Source: Bacteroidota bacterium
GTDB lineage: Bacteria; Bacteroidota; Bacteroidia; Bacteroidales; Bacteroidaceae
NCBI GenBank assembly: GCA_023458215.1
Contig: JAEXAJ010000161.1
Span: 1-64,000, forward strand
Reading direction: 5' to 3'
DNA: 64,000 bases
Every line of letters begins with the position of its first letter. The stretch's first letter is position 1. This document shows, one piece after another, positions 37,109 through 44,812 of the stretch. The notes under the pieces are model-generated. The model was not told the origin of the DNA, did no database searches, and saw only the letters and a list, made by a program, of their open reading frames with translations. Made by a program: the position numbers and the translations under genes.

Positions 37109-37268
37109 AATCGCCTGATTATCATTCTATAACAAAGAATGAAGGCATTCTTTGTTGCCTAAACAAGGGCATTTCGATGAACTCCTACGTATTTCCAGTT
37201 CCTCCGGCTGCAAGGGGGAGATTTTAAGATAATCATACTTATCATTTAGCTCATGTTTGAATGGTTTT

Positions 37269-37380
37269 ACCCCTCGGTCCCCTAAAGGGGAAGGGGGATA
37301 CTCTGAATATCATTATCTTAAATATAAGTATATTAGGTATGAGACTATCCCCCTCCCCCTTTAGGGGGGCCGGGGGGTGT
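37269..37380. repeat. CCCCTAAAGGGG inverted-repeat element, copy 1
   Basis: Arms 37269-37303 and 37341-37380 are imperfect reverse complements around TCCCCTAAAGGGGAAGGGGG and GGATA.TC. Each arm contains its own smaller CCCCTAAAGGGG palindrome. The same element occurs at 45238-45318. Confidence 0.85.
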
Positions 37381-37462
37381 TTGTTTCATTTCTTCCGCGT
37401 TATGAACTAAAATGGGAATTTATAATTATCCGCGTAAGTTGCTGACTGGATGTATGGTTGAT

Positions 37463-37590
37463 GTCCCACCCCAATCAATAGTAGTGGGACATTAGTTCAG
37501 TCGTAATGGGAGGGTACTTCAGTCGTAGTGGGAAGGTAGTTCAGTCGTAATGGGAGGGTACCTCTGTCGTAGTGGGAGCTTGCATCACTC
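37463..37590. repeat. Tandem array of 22-bp units (GGGAGGGTACTTCAGTCGTA type)
   Basis: Four consecutive units start at 37486, 37508, 37530 and 37552, each beginning GGGA and ending GTCGTAAT or GTCGTAGT, plus a partial fifth. The left edge carries GTCCCAC (37463-37469), reverse complement of GTGGGAC at 37484-37490, so the array begins with a hairpin. Confidence 0.85.
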
Positions 37591-37788
37591 TCAAAAAGAA
37601 TATATCCTGGTTGAGACTTGGGGTGGCTCACTATATTATGCTTGTCATTTAGCTCATTTCTTTATGGTTATGCGTTAATACCTCATTTAGATCCAAACAA
37701 TTTTTCATCCTCTTTTGAACCAATGTAGGACAGAGGTGTTGTCTTACCAATAATAATTTTAATAATAACCATTAAAACTAACTAGATT

Positions 37789-38085
37789 ATGAGTTGCAAA
37801 AATTCTAATTTCTGGATCGGACTGGGAATAGGTTCGGCTGTAGGTGCCTTAGCATATCACTTTTCACGTACCCAAAGAGCTAAGAAGCTGAAAGAAGATG
37901 TATATCATGCTTTCCATAAAATCAGTAACGAAGCTAAAGAAGCGCTTAACTCTGCCGAAGAGCATGCTATGCATGCAGGTGTGAAGGCTGCTGATAAAGT
38001 TGCAGGCAAAGCGCACGAAGCCGCTGATAAAGCTGACGATTTAAAAAACAAGGTACATGACATGGCAGATCATGCCAAGAAATAA
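37789..38085 (+). CDS. YtxH-like small membrane-anchored protein
   Basis: 98 residues. A short glycine-rich hydrophobic segment, FWIGLGIGSAVGALAYHF, is followed by a basic RTQRAKKLKEDV and then an amphipathic helix rich in Ala, Lys, Glu and His (KAADKVAGKAHEAADKADDL). This is the build of YtxH-domain proteins, often stress or cell-envelope linked with unknown activity. It stands alone, ahead of a bidirectional terminator. Confidence 0.65.
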   Translation: MSCKNSNFWIGLGIGSAVGALAYHFSRTQRAKKLKEDVYHAFHKISNEAKEALNSAEEHAMHAGVKAADKVAGKAHEAADKADDLKNKVHDMADHAKK

Positions 38086-38091
38086 GAAATG

Positions 38092-38129
38092 CAGAGGGGA
38101 GACATCAATTGATTGTAGCCTTCCCTCTG
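38092..38129. terminator. Bidirectional terminator between ytxH-like and HxlR genes
   Basis: CAGAGGGGA at 38092-38100 pairs with TTCCCTCTG at 38121-38129 (one G-T), between converging genes, followed by TTT on the plus side. Confidence 0.6.
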
Positions 38130-38137
38130 TTTATGAA

Positions 38138-38491
38138 TTATTCTGTTTCTAAACTCCGACGATTCAAAATATCATCTATATGTTCCAGCGCCCACCCCAC
38201 CAAAGATTCTACATGTGGCATCAGGCTATAACCTATTTCTGTAAGGCAATATTCTACACGAGGCGGAACTTCCGCATAAACTTTCCTATCTATTAATCCG
38301 TCTGTCTCCAGCGAACGGAGAGTCACGGTCAACATACGTTGCGATATATCTCCAATAGTTTTCCGTATATCACAAAAACGCATTGTACCATTCGTTTTTA
38401 AAGTAACCAGTATAAGCATTGACCATTTATCTCCCAGCCGGCTTAGTACATCCCGTATCGGACAAGTACCGATGTGATGAAAGTTTTCCAT
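38138..38491 (-). CDS. HxlR-family transcriptional regulator
   Basis: 117 residues, full family length. CPIRDVLSRLGDKWSMLILVTL is the HxlR start with the usual N-terminal Cys (residue 10), possibly a redox or electrophile sensor. It continues with the winged helix RFCDIRKTIGDISQRMLTVTLRSLETDGLI and YAEVPPRVEYCLTEIGYSL. It is divergent from a DJ-1/PfpI gene, with a perfect palindrome between them, so it probably controls that gene and itself. Confidence 0.93.
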   Translation of the reverse strand: MENFHHIGTCPIRDVLSRLGDKWSMLILVTLKTNGTMRFCDIRKTIGDISQRMLTVTLRSLETDGLIDRKVYAEVPPRVEYCLTEIGYSLMPHVESLVGWALEHIDDILNRRSLETE

Positions 38492-38527
38492 TTTTTAACT
38501 CTTCCTAATTCATTGAACTTCAACATT

Positions 38528-38545
38528 AGTTACATCGTTGTAACT
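38528..38545. promoter_or_regulatory. Palindromic operator candidate for the HxlR regulator
   Basis: AGTTACA (38528-38534) and TGTAACT (38539-38545) form a perfect 7-bp inverted repeat with a 4-bp spacer in the divergent gap. Its half sites resemble the xylan boxes, but the spacing (11 bp) and context differ. Confidence 0.6.
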
Positions 38546-38589
38546 ATCTAACATACAAGTACGTTCTTGCTATTAACAAACAAGAAACC

Positions 38590-38597
38590 TAACTTTG
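38590..38597 (+). promoter_or_regulatory. -7 box (TAACTTTG) of the DJ-1-like gene
   Basis: TAACTTTG lies 59 bp before ATG 38657 and downstream of the palindrome at 38528. Confidence 0.6.
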
Positions 38598-38656
38598 CTT
38601 CACAAAAGTAATCAACTTACTGAAAATAACTATTGTCTCACTTAATAATTATAATT

Positions 38657-39187
38657 ATGGCAAAGAAAGTTGCAGTTTTAGCAGTCAACCCGGTGAACGG
38701 ATTCGGTTTATTCCAATATTTGGAAGCGTTTTTCGAAAATGGCATTCCCTACAAGGTATTTGCAGTAGCAGATAGCAAGGAAATCAAAACAAATTCCGGT
38801 ATCGCCCTTATCGCAGACGATATAGTGGCGAATTTAAAAGGTCATGAAGAAGAATACGATGCATTGGTATTCGCTTGTGGTGATGCAGTTCCCGTATTCC
38901 GTCAGAATGCGGATAAGCCTTATAATATTACAATGCTGGAAGTAATTAAAAGCTTTGGTGAGAAAGGCAAAATTATGATTGGACATTGCGCTGCCGCTAT
39001 GATGTTCGATTTGGTGGGAGCAACGAAAGGCAAGAAAGTAGCTGTTCACCCTTTAGCAAAACCTGCCATCCAAAATGGAGAAGCTACTGATAACCCATCG
39101 GAGGTAGATGGCAATTTCTATACCGCAAAAGATGAAAACGATATTCATACTATGATATCGCAAGTCATTGCAGCATTGAAGGATTGA
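38657..39187 (+). CDS. DJ-1/PfpI-family protein
   Basis: 176 residues from ATG 38657; a longer frame from 38633 adds only MSHLIIII. The DJ-1 fold shows VAVLAVNPVNGFGLFQYLEA, YDALVFACGDAVP and the nucleophile-elbow region GKIMIGHCAAAMMFDLVGA, where the Cys is the likely active residue. Such proteins act as chaperones, deglycases or stress proteins; which one is not resolvable here. Regulation by the divergent HxlR protein is likely. Confidence 0.85.
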   Translation: MAKKVAVLAVNPVNGFGLFQYLEAFFENGIPYKVFAVADSKEIKTNSGIALIADDIVANLKGHEEEYDALVFACGDAVPVFRQNADKPYNITMLEVIKSFGEKGKIMIGHCAAAMMFDLVGATKGKKVAVHPLAKPAIQNGEATDNPSEVDGNFYTAKDENDIHTMISQVIAALKD

Positions 39188-39197
39188 TAAACAACTG

Positions 39198-39240
39198 AAA
39201 AGTTCTATTGCCGGTATCACAAATGGCAATAGAACTTTTT
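39198..39240 (+). terminator. Terminator after the DJ-1-like gene
   Basis: AAAAGTTCTATTGCC (39198-39212) pairs perfectly with GGCAATAGAACTTTT (39225-39239), a 15-bp stem; it can serve both converging genes. Confidence 0.8.
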
Positions 39241-39266
39241 ATTTATCCTACATATCATGTTGTTTA

Positions 39267-40076
39267 CTAATATTCAACAAACACTATATCTTCCTGATAA
39301 TCTTTGCACCTTGCCTGTATTCCGCCATTAGGTGCAATGAATGTACTCCCACCTACATAATCAATCCCGGCAAGATCAGTTCCGGCACAATTTACGGCTA
39401 TTACATAAGCTTTATTTTCTACAGCACGCTCGGACAAAAGTCTATCCCAATCTTCACTACGAGATGCCGGCCAATTGGCTATATAAATGGCAGTATCGTA
39501 TCGGTCGTTATTTCTACTCCATTCCGGAAAACGGAGATCGTAGCAGATATAGGTAGCCAAGCGGCGACCTCTCCAGTTCAATGTCAACTGCTTATCCCCC
39601 GGAGAGAAACTACCCTTCTTGAAACAATTATGCTTGTCGTAATATTGGTATTCGCCGTTAGGAAATACTGCCAATAGCCGGTTGTAATATTTCCCCCCTT
39701 CTTTATATATAGTAGAACCGATAACCAATGCATCCGATTGTTTTGCCCACTTCTTCATATTCTTGATAGTGGCAGAATAATAAGAAGCAATTTTATCTTT
39801 AGAATAATCAGCTTCTTCCTTATCCCTCTTTTTCATCTCACAGCCGGATGTGAATAATTCGGGGAATACAATGATATCACAGTCTTTGCACTGCCGGACA
39901 CGCTTTTCAAAAGCAGATAAATTAGCCTCCACATCTCCCCAAGCAAGATGAGGCTGAACAAGTGCCACACGACAAAGTGCAGTATCACGTTTATCAGTAG
40001 CAACCGTTTTCTGTGCTTGGATTGGTAATACAATGAATATTACTATCCAAAATAAAATGAACCTATGATTTATCAT
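39267..40076 (-). CDS. Nitrilase-superfamily amidohydrolase with signal peptide
   Basis: 269 residues. The catalytic triad regions are visible: Glu in IIVFPELFTSGCEM, Lys in YYDKHNCFKKGSFSPG and Cys in LATYICYDLRFPEWSR. The sequence is closest to omega-amidase (Nit2/YafV) types. Unlike the cytosolic YafV proteins it begins with a clear signal peptide, FILFWIVIFIVLPIQAQ, so it should be exported. The following TIGR02757 gene lies 8 bp upstream in the same operon. The substrate is unknown. Confidence 0.85.
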   Translation of the reverse strand: MINHRFILFWIVIFIVLPIQAQKTVATDKRDTALCRVALVQPHLAWGDVEANLSAFEKRVRQCKDCDIIVFPELFTSGCEMKKRDKEEADYSKDKIASYYSATIKNMKKWAKQSDALVIGSTIYKEGGKYYNRLLAVFPNGEYQYYDKHNCFKKGSFSPGDKQLTLNWRGRRLATYICYDLRFPEWSRNNDRYDTAIYIANWPASRSEDWDRLLSERAVENKAYVIAVNCAGTDLAGIDYVGGSTFIAPNGGIQARCKDYQEDIVFVEY

Positions 40077-40084
40077 AACTCCTA

Positions 40085-40789
40085 TTACTTATTATTTACT
40101 CCATATCCGAATAAAGCAAAATCTCCCAAACACGGGTCATCCGGAAACACCTCAGCCAATGCATCGGTTATCCGATGGGCGTTCTTTAAAGAAAAAGCCT
40201 CTGTTTCGGTGAGTTGCAAAGCGTATGCCACACGGCAAACATGTGTATCCAAAGGGATCACCAAATCCTGCCTACTATAACTTGTCCAAATGCCCAAATC
40301 AACCTCCGATTCTGTTCTAATCATCCAACGCAAAAACATATTCAACTTCTTCTGAGGGCTCTTGGCAGATACTTCAAGAAATGCACACAGCTTTTCTATG
40401 GGAGAACCTGCTTGCACCAACAAAGCATCTTCCAAAGAGTCAAAGCAGGAATAAGCCTTGTTTAACCGCCTGAAGTACCCATTAAAATCAGAATATGAGA
40501 GCATACGGTAAAAACTACTTTTATCCGCAGCAGGGAAATCCTCTTCCCATTGCCGCGACAACACATACTGATAAGGAGAATCGCCCATGCGCGCATGAAG
40601 TTCATCTGCCTTTTTAAGGATCTGTTTACGATTGCCAAAACTCATAATAGCCGTCAGCAGACCACTTATCTCAATATCCTGTTTCCGAGTATATCGATGT
40701 GGAAACTGTACCGGATCATTTTCAATAAAATCGGTACAATGATAGGTATTCGCCCATTCCAATAGTTGCAACTTTATATCTTCAGTCAT
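40085..40789 (-). CDS. TIGR02757 (DUF2400) family protein
   Basis: 234 residues. DFIENDPVQFPHRYTRKQDIEI, SGLLTAIMSFGNRKQIL, ENRR-type FYRMLSYSDFNGYFRRL and RQDLVIPLDTHVCRVAYALQL are hallmarks of TIGR02757. The helical organisation and LDTHV resemble helix-hairpin-helix DNA glycosylases (the Nth/AlkA fold), but no function has been established. First gene of an operon with the nitrilase-like gene; a -7 box lies at 40818-40825. Confidence 0.88.
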   Translation of the reverse strand: MTEDIKLQLLEWANTYHCTDFIENDPVQFPHRYTRKQDIEISGLLTAIMSFGNRKQILKKADELHARMGDSPYQYVLSRQWEEDFPAADKSSFYRMLSYSDFNGYFRRLNKAYSCFDSLEDALLVQAGSPIEKLCAFLEVSAKSPQKKLNMFLRWMIRTESEVDLGIWTSYSRQDLVIPLDTHVCRVAYALQLTETEAFSLKNAHRITDALAEVFPDDPCLGDFALFGYGVNNK

Positions 40790-40817
40790 CTATCTGTAGT
40801 TTTTCGCAATTAAGATG

Positions 40818-40825
40818 CAAAGATA
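40818..40825 (-). promoter_or_regulatory. -7 box (TATCTTTG) of the TIGR02757-nitrilase operon
   Basis: The minus strand reads TATCTTTG, about 30 bp before the start codon at 40789. Confidence 0.6.
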
Positions 40826-40982
40826 TCCTATTTATGAGTTGTCAATAGTAGAATCCTCTTAATTTCTCCAAAATCAATGCAATCAATCTCTATTAACGAA
40901 AAGTTGAAGATTTATTCGTAATAATTGTATATTTTCAAAATAAATATGCTTTTCCTTCTAGGAAAACATAAATTTAATCTCT

Positions 40983-40990
40983 ACCTTTGT
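40983..40990 (+). promoter_or_regulatory. -7 box (TACCTTTG) of the LruC gene
   Basis: TACCTTTG lies 31 bp before ATG 41022. The upstream sequence is very A/T-rich with no clear -33. Confidence 0.6.
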
Positions 40991-41021
40991 ATCAATTAAT
41001 TAACAAACAAGCAATAACATA

Positions 41022-42320
41022 ATGAAAAAAGTTCTATTAGGATTGACTGTGCTTGCTACTATTTGTCTGACCCAATCGTGTATGCATGATGTATCGAACA
41101 TTGTAGAACCGCCAATTACCAACGAATTTAAAGATTTGAAAGTATCGCCCACCTTTGACTGGATAACCTCCAAAAACATCACTTGCACAGTGAATTCGGA
41201 TGTAGCAACGAAGGTCGAAATCTATACCGATGAAGCCTGCGAAGAAGAGTTACTGGCTACATTCATTACTCAACAAGGCAGTAACCTAGTTCCTGTAAGC
41301 ATAGCACAAGCTACAGATAAACTGTATCTGAAATATACTACCGCATCGGATGCTACGAAAATATTGACCGCAACTGTTAGTAGCAGTGCTGCAACTTTTT
41401 CTGTAACTGATGGAATACAAACTTCAAAGCCTGAATCCAGAAGTGCATCGATTAGAGCAGATGATCTACCGGTATACGATGGTCAAGCTTATATATCATA
41501 CCCGGCAAAGTGGGGAACAGTCATGTTCGAAGATCAATTTCCCACATTGGGTGATTATGATTTCAATGATTTCGTTGCATCTTATCAAATTACCCTCGAA
41601 TTTCCATGGGATGGTATAAAGTATATCACAGAACGCGTGCATCAAGTCAGAGTTCATTTAAAATTGAAAGCTATAGGTGGTGTATTGAAATTTACTCCCT
41701 ACGTAAGAATAGCTGGACTAGACAGATCTATTGTAAGCATGCCTAATCCTGCTTACAATAACCCGGTGTACCCAAATCCCGGAATTCTGAATAATACTAT
41801 TGACGGAGTAAAAACATCTCTTGTTGAAAGCTCGCTAACCAATGATGTGATTGTTGAATTTAAGAACCTAAATGCAAGTAATCCTCATGCAGTGAAAGAC
41901 TCTCCTTACTACAATACAACTCAAGGAAAAACAACTAAGGAGAATCAATTAACCGAAGTATGGGTATATCTCGCTTTGAGCCAAGATATAAAAACCAGCG
42001 ACTTATTAGATAACAATATAGATATCTTCCTCGCATCAGAAGATAAAACGAAGGAAATTCACTTAAGAGGTTTTGAACCGGTATTTAACAAATATGACTA
42101 TAACGCAGCTGGTCTTAATAAAAACACACCATACGCATCGGACAAAAACCTCGTTTGGGGACTTAAAGTAGCTGCCCCTATTTCACATACAGTAGAAAAA
42201 GCTAACTTCCGCGCTGTTTACCGTGATTTTGCAAGTTGGGCAGAAAGTGACGGTATTAACAATCCAGATTGGTACAAAACCAATATTGATAAGGACAATT
42301 TGATAAAATGGTCTAAATAA
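41022..42320 (+). CDS. LruC-domain (DUF4842) lipoprotein
   Basis: 432 residues. The lipoprotein signal is LGLTVLATICLTQSCMHD with Cys20. The N-terminal domain (to about 130) is beta-rich. The core, YPAKWGTVMFEDQFPTLGDYDFNDFV, is the LruC/DUF4842 signature, which holds an acidic loop that may bind calcium. FEPVFNKYDYNAA and NLVWGLKVA near the end are also family blocks. Homologues are exported surface or periplasmic proteins of unknown role, frequent in Bacteroidetes. It has its own promoter and a strong terminator, so it is a single-gene unit. Confidence 0.85.
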   Translation: MKKVLLGLTVLATICLTQSCMHDVSNIVEPPITNEFKDLKVSPTFDWITSKNITCTVNSDVATKVEIYTDEACEEELLATFITQQGSNLVPVSIAQATDKLYLKYTTASDATKILTATVSSSAATFSVTDGIQTSKPESRSASIRADDLPVYDGQAYISYPAKWGTVMFEDQFPTLGDYDFNDFVASYQITLEFPWDGIKYITERVHQVRVHLKLKAIGGVLKFTPYVRIAGLDRSIVSMPNPAYNNPVYPNPGILNNTIDGVKTSLVESSLTNDVIVEFKNLNASNPHAVKDSPYYNTTQGKTTKENQLTEVWVYLALSQDIKTSDLLDNNIDIFLASEDKTKEIHLRGFEPVFNKYDYNAAGLNKNTPYASDKNLVWGLKVAAPISHTVEKANFRAVYRDFASWAESDGINNPDWYKTNIDKDNLIKWSK

Positions 42321-42360
42321 CAATGAATTAAGAAATTACCCATTCCCAAAGTAACTTGGA

Positions 42361-42414
42361 GACTGCCTCAAATACTGATTCACTTTTTTTTCAGTATTGA
42401 GGCAGTCCTTTTTT
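42361..42414 (+). terminator. Strong terminator after the LruC gene
   Basis: GACTGCCTCAAATACTGA (42361-42378) pairs with TCAGTATTGAGGCAGTC (42391-42407), followed by a T-run. Confidence 0.85.
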
Positions 42415-42472
42415 CCTTCACTGATTTCCTATTTATAGCAACATCGGACAAGTACCCTATTCCTTTTCCCCC

Positions 42473-42480
42473 TATCTTTG
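42473..42480 (+). promoter_or_regulatory. -7 box (TATCTTTG) of the AraC-GyrI gene
   Basis: TATCTTTG lies 23 bp before ATG 42504. Confidence 0.6.
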
Positions 42481-42503
42481 CATTGTGAAAAGCTAATAGA
42501 AAC

Positions 42504-43361
42504 ATGGAAAACAAAAAAACAACGCAAGAAGAATATCAAAAATGTGTAAATGCAGTGATAGATTACATCAACCTTCACCTCGGAGAAGAAATTGACCTGA
42601 AATCTTTGGCCAAGATTTCCCATTTCTCGCCGTTCTATTTCCACCGCATCATGAAAGCATTCTTGGGCGAGCCCATCGGCACGTTTATCGTACGGACGCG
42701 TACAGAAGCAGCTGCCCGATTACTACGTTATTCCGACATGCCAATAGCAGATATTGCCTATCGCATCGGATATTCTTCGCCTTCTTCGTTGTCTAAAGTA
42801 TTTAAACAATTCTATGGCATTTCACCTTTAGAATACCGTAATAATAAAAACTTTGTAATTATGAAACCAGCTATTATCCGTCCCGAGTTGGAATTGGTAC
42901 GAGAAATCAAGGAAGTTCCCGCCCGCAATGTAATATACCTTCGCCTGTTCGGAGATTATAAACTGAATGATTATTGTGGCACATGGATGCGCCTTTTCCA
43001 GTTCATCAAGGAACAAGAATTACCTATGGGTGAACCCATGCCACTCTGCATTTATCACGACGACCCGAAAGTGACACCTGCCGAGAAGCTTCGCACCGAT
43101 GTATGTATGGTGATGCCCGAAAAAGTAACTCCCAAAGGAGATGTAGGCTTCAGGCTGATCCCTGCCGGTCGTTATGCCATCTTCTTGTATAAAGGTTCAT
43201 ACGAACATCTGCAAGCCGTATATGACACCATCTACGGAAAATATATCCCGGAAATGGAATGTACACTCCGCAACGAACCCAGTGCAGAACGTTACATGAA
43301 TGACCCTGCTAACACTGCTCCCGAAGATTTGCTAACGGAAATCTACATTCCTGTAGAATAA
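42504..43361 (+). CDS. AraC-family regulator with GyrI-like effector domain
   Basis: 285 residues. The AraC helix-turn-helix pair is N-terminal (about residues 8-110): IDLKSLAKISHFSPFYFHRIMKAF and IADIAYRIGYSSPSSLSKVFKQFYGISPLEYR. A GyrI-like effector-binding domain follows (about 125-285): IKEVPARNVIYLRLFGDY, CMVMPEKV and AGRYAIFLYKGSYEHLQAVYDTIY. This Rob/SoxS-like arrangement typically senses small amphipathic molecules and drives stress or efflux genes. A DUF3795 gene lies 97 bp downstream and may be co-expressed. Confidence 0.93.
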   Translation: MENKKTTQEEYQKCVNAVIDYINLHLGEEIDLKSLAKISHFSPFYFHRIMKAFLGEPIGTFIVRTRTEAAARLLRYSDMPIADIAYRIGYSSPSSLSKVFKQFYGISPLEYRNNKNFVIMKPAIIRPELELVREIKEVPARNVIYLRLFGDYKLNDYCGTWMRLFQFIKEQELPMGEPMPLCIYHDDPKVTPAEKLRTDVCMVMPEKVTPKGDVGFRLIPAGRYAIFLYKGSYEHLQAVYDTIYGKYIPEMECTLRNEPSAERYMNDPANTAPEDLLTEIYIPVE

Positions 43362-43458
43362 ACCTTACTACAGAATCAACAAACGCATAAGGAATCATGT
43401 AAAAGCAGAGCATACATTATTCCTTATGCCAAGTTACAAACATTCATACCAAAACCAA

Positions 43459-43809
43459 ATGGATAAAATAGAAATCAAAGCCGACGCATCACGCATCGCA
43501 GCCTGCGGACTCTACTGTGGAGCCTGCCGGAAGTATATAAAAGGAGTTTGCCCCGGTTGTCATCAGAACGAGAGAGCAAGCTGGTGCAAGATTCGCCAAT
43601 GCTGCCTGAATAGCGGCTATGCCACTTGTGCCGAATGCGAAATGAACGTAAAAGAATGCGATACCTACTCTAACTTCATAGGAAAAGTGTTTGCTTTCTT
43701 GTTCAATTCCGACCGTGCCGCCTGTATCAGTTACATTAAAGAAAATGGTGCAGAAGCTTTCGCACAAGAAATGGCAGAACGTAAAACACAAACAATAAAA
43801 AGAAAATAA
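43459..43809 (+). CDS. DUF3795 cysteine-rich protein
   Basis: 116 residues from ATG 43459. It is packed with cysteines: ACGLYCGACRKYIKGVCPGC, ASWCKIRQCCLN, YATCAECEMNVKECDTYSNF. This is the DUF3795 pattern and suggests metal or Fe-S binding. Function unknown. An in-frame ATG at 43426 would add 11 residues without conserved features. Confidence 0.8.
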   Translation: MDKIEIKADASRIAACGLYCGACRKYIKGVCPGCHQNERASWCKIRQCCLNSGYATCAECEMNVKECDTYSNFIGKVFAFLFNSDRAACISYIKENGAEAFAQEMAERKTQTIKRK

Positions 43810-43819
43810 TATGAAACAG

Positions 43820-43850
43820 TTTCTTATCCATCTTTTTTTTGTTACCTTTG
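43820..43850 (+). promoter_or_regulatory. Promoter of the cold-shock gene with long leader
   Basis: TTTC at 43820-43823 and TACCTTTG at 43843-43850 are 19 bp apart. The predicted leader before ATG 44005 is about 150 nt, pyrimidine-rich, which recalls the long thermosensing leaders of cold-shock mRNAs. Confidence 0.6.
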
Positions 43851-44004
43851 TGCCAAGGTCGTGAGTTACGAATTATTATCGCATAGTTCTTCTTTTTAAT
43901 ATTGACATTATTATTAGTAGTCCTCTTCTTTAATTATCCTTCCTCCTCACTCCTTTATTGCTCATTTGCATGAACTAACAGAGTATTCATTAAATAATAA
44001 TTCA

Positions 44005-44463
44005 ATGGCAAAATCCATCACAACTAGTAAACGTGATAACGAAAAAAAGAGAAATCAGAAACGAGAAGAAAAACAGAAGAAGAAAGAGAGCAGGAAACTA
44101 TCGGGCACAAATAGCTTCGAAGATATGATTGCCTATGTTGACGAAAATGGAATGATAACTTCCACTCCGCCTGCCGAGAATTTCAAAAAGGAAGAGATCG
44201 ATATTGAAAGTATCGTAATATCAACCCCTAAAAAGATAGAAGAAGAACCTGCTATCCTAAAAGGTCGTGTTGAATTTTTCAATGAGGCAAAAGGATTCGG
44301 CTTTATCAAGAATCTCTCAGGAGTTGACAAGTATTTTTTCCATGTCAATAATGTAACCGATGAAATCTTAGAAGGGAACATTGTAACCTTTACCCTCGAA
44401 AAAGGATTAAAAGGATTAAATGCTGTAAACGTCTGCCTGGCACCCGCCACACAACCCAAATAG
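44005..44463 (+). CDS. Cold-shock-domain protein with basic N-terminal extension
   Basis: 152 residues from ATG 44005. The first 35 residues are a highly basic, charged tail (KRDNEKKRNQKREEKQKKKE). A linker follows to about residue 85. The C-terminal 65 residues are a cold-shock domain: LKGRVEFFNEAKGFGFIKNL holds RNP1 (KGFGFI) and KYFFHVNNV holds RNP2-like residues. It binds single-stranded RNA or DNA as an RNA chaperone. The N-terminal tail is common in Bacteroidetes members. Confidence 0.9.
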   Translation: MAKSITTSKRDNEKKRNQKREEKQKKKESRKLSGTNSFEDMIAYVDENGMITSTPPAENFKKEEIDIESIVISTPKKIEEEPAILKGRVEFFNEAKGFGFIKNLSGVDKYFFHVNNVTDEILEGNIVTFTLEKGLKGLNAVNVCLAPATQPK

Positions 44464-44548
44464 GTTTTCATATAAATTAAAGAGTATTCCCTTGCCTTTC
44501 TGCCTATTTTTTGCGAACTTGCACATTCATTTAAAGAAAGGATTCATT

Positions 44549-44812
44549 ATGGAATACATCATCAATCATTTGCCCGAACGGCATTTATTCACAACTGAGA
44601 TTGAAGGCTATACTGCTTATGTAGAATATCAACTGCAAGACGAAAGTCTGGATATTCTACATACCATAGTCCCTCCCCCACTAGAAGGGCGCGGCATTGC
44701 CGCCGCTCTAGTAAAGAGGGCCTACGAATATGCCGCAGAACAAGGATTAAAACCCAAAGCCACTTGTTCGTATGCGGTAAAATGGTTGGAAAGACATCCT
44801 ATCGGCTCATGA
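44549..44812 (+). CDS. Small GNAT-like acetyltransferase (Acetyltransf_CG family)
   Basis: 87 residues from ATG 44549; the longer frame from 44492 adds no conserved sequence. The compact family is recognised from the late LHTIVPPPLEGRGIAAALVKRAYEYA (acetyl-CoA loop GRGIAAAL) and KATCSYAVKWLERHP. Substrate unknown. Its TGA overlaps the ATG of the next gene (ATGA at 44809-44812), so the two are translationally coupled. Confidence 0.85.
   Translation: MEYIINHLPERHLFTTEIEGYTAYVEYQLQDESLDILHTIVPPPLEGRGIAAALVKRAYEYAAEQGLKPKATCSYAVKWLERHPIGS

Larger units (their letters stand above)
36976..37788. other. Long intergenic region rich in repeats
   Basis: About 810 bp without a gene. From left to right: GH115 -7 box and operator (37001-37108), an 11-bp perfect hairpin AACAAAGAATG/CATTCTTTGTT (37131-37156), a CCCCTAAAGGGG inverted repeat (37269-37380), and a 22-bp-unit tandem array (37463-37590). 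TTATCATTTAGCTCAT at 37239-37254 recurs with one change at 37642-37657, bracketing the two repeats. Confidence 0.75.

Noticed and set aside
37001..37788. Small genes in the long gap before the YtxH-like gene
   Set aside because: Short frames there are repeat translations without start signals; no coding pattern seen.
34358..38545. HxlR palindrome as a fourth member of the xylan operator set
   Set aside because: It has two half sites 11 bp apart rather than three boxes 21 bp apart and lies in an unrelated divergent promoter.
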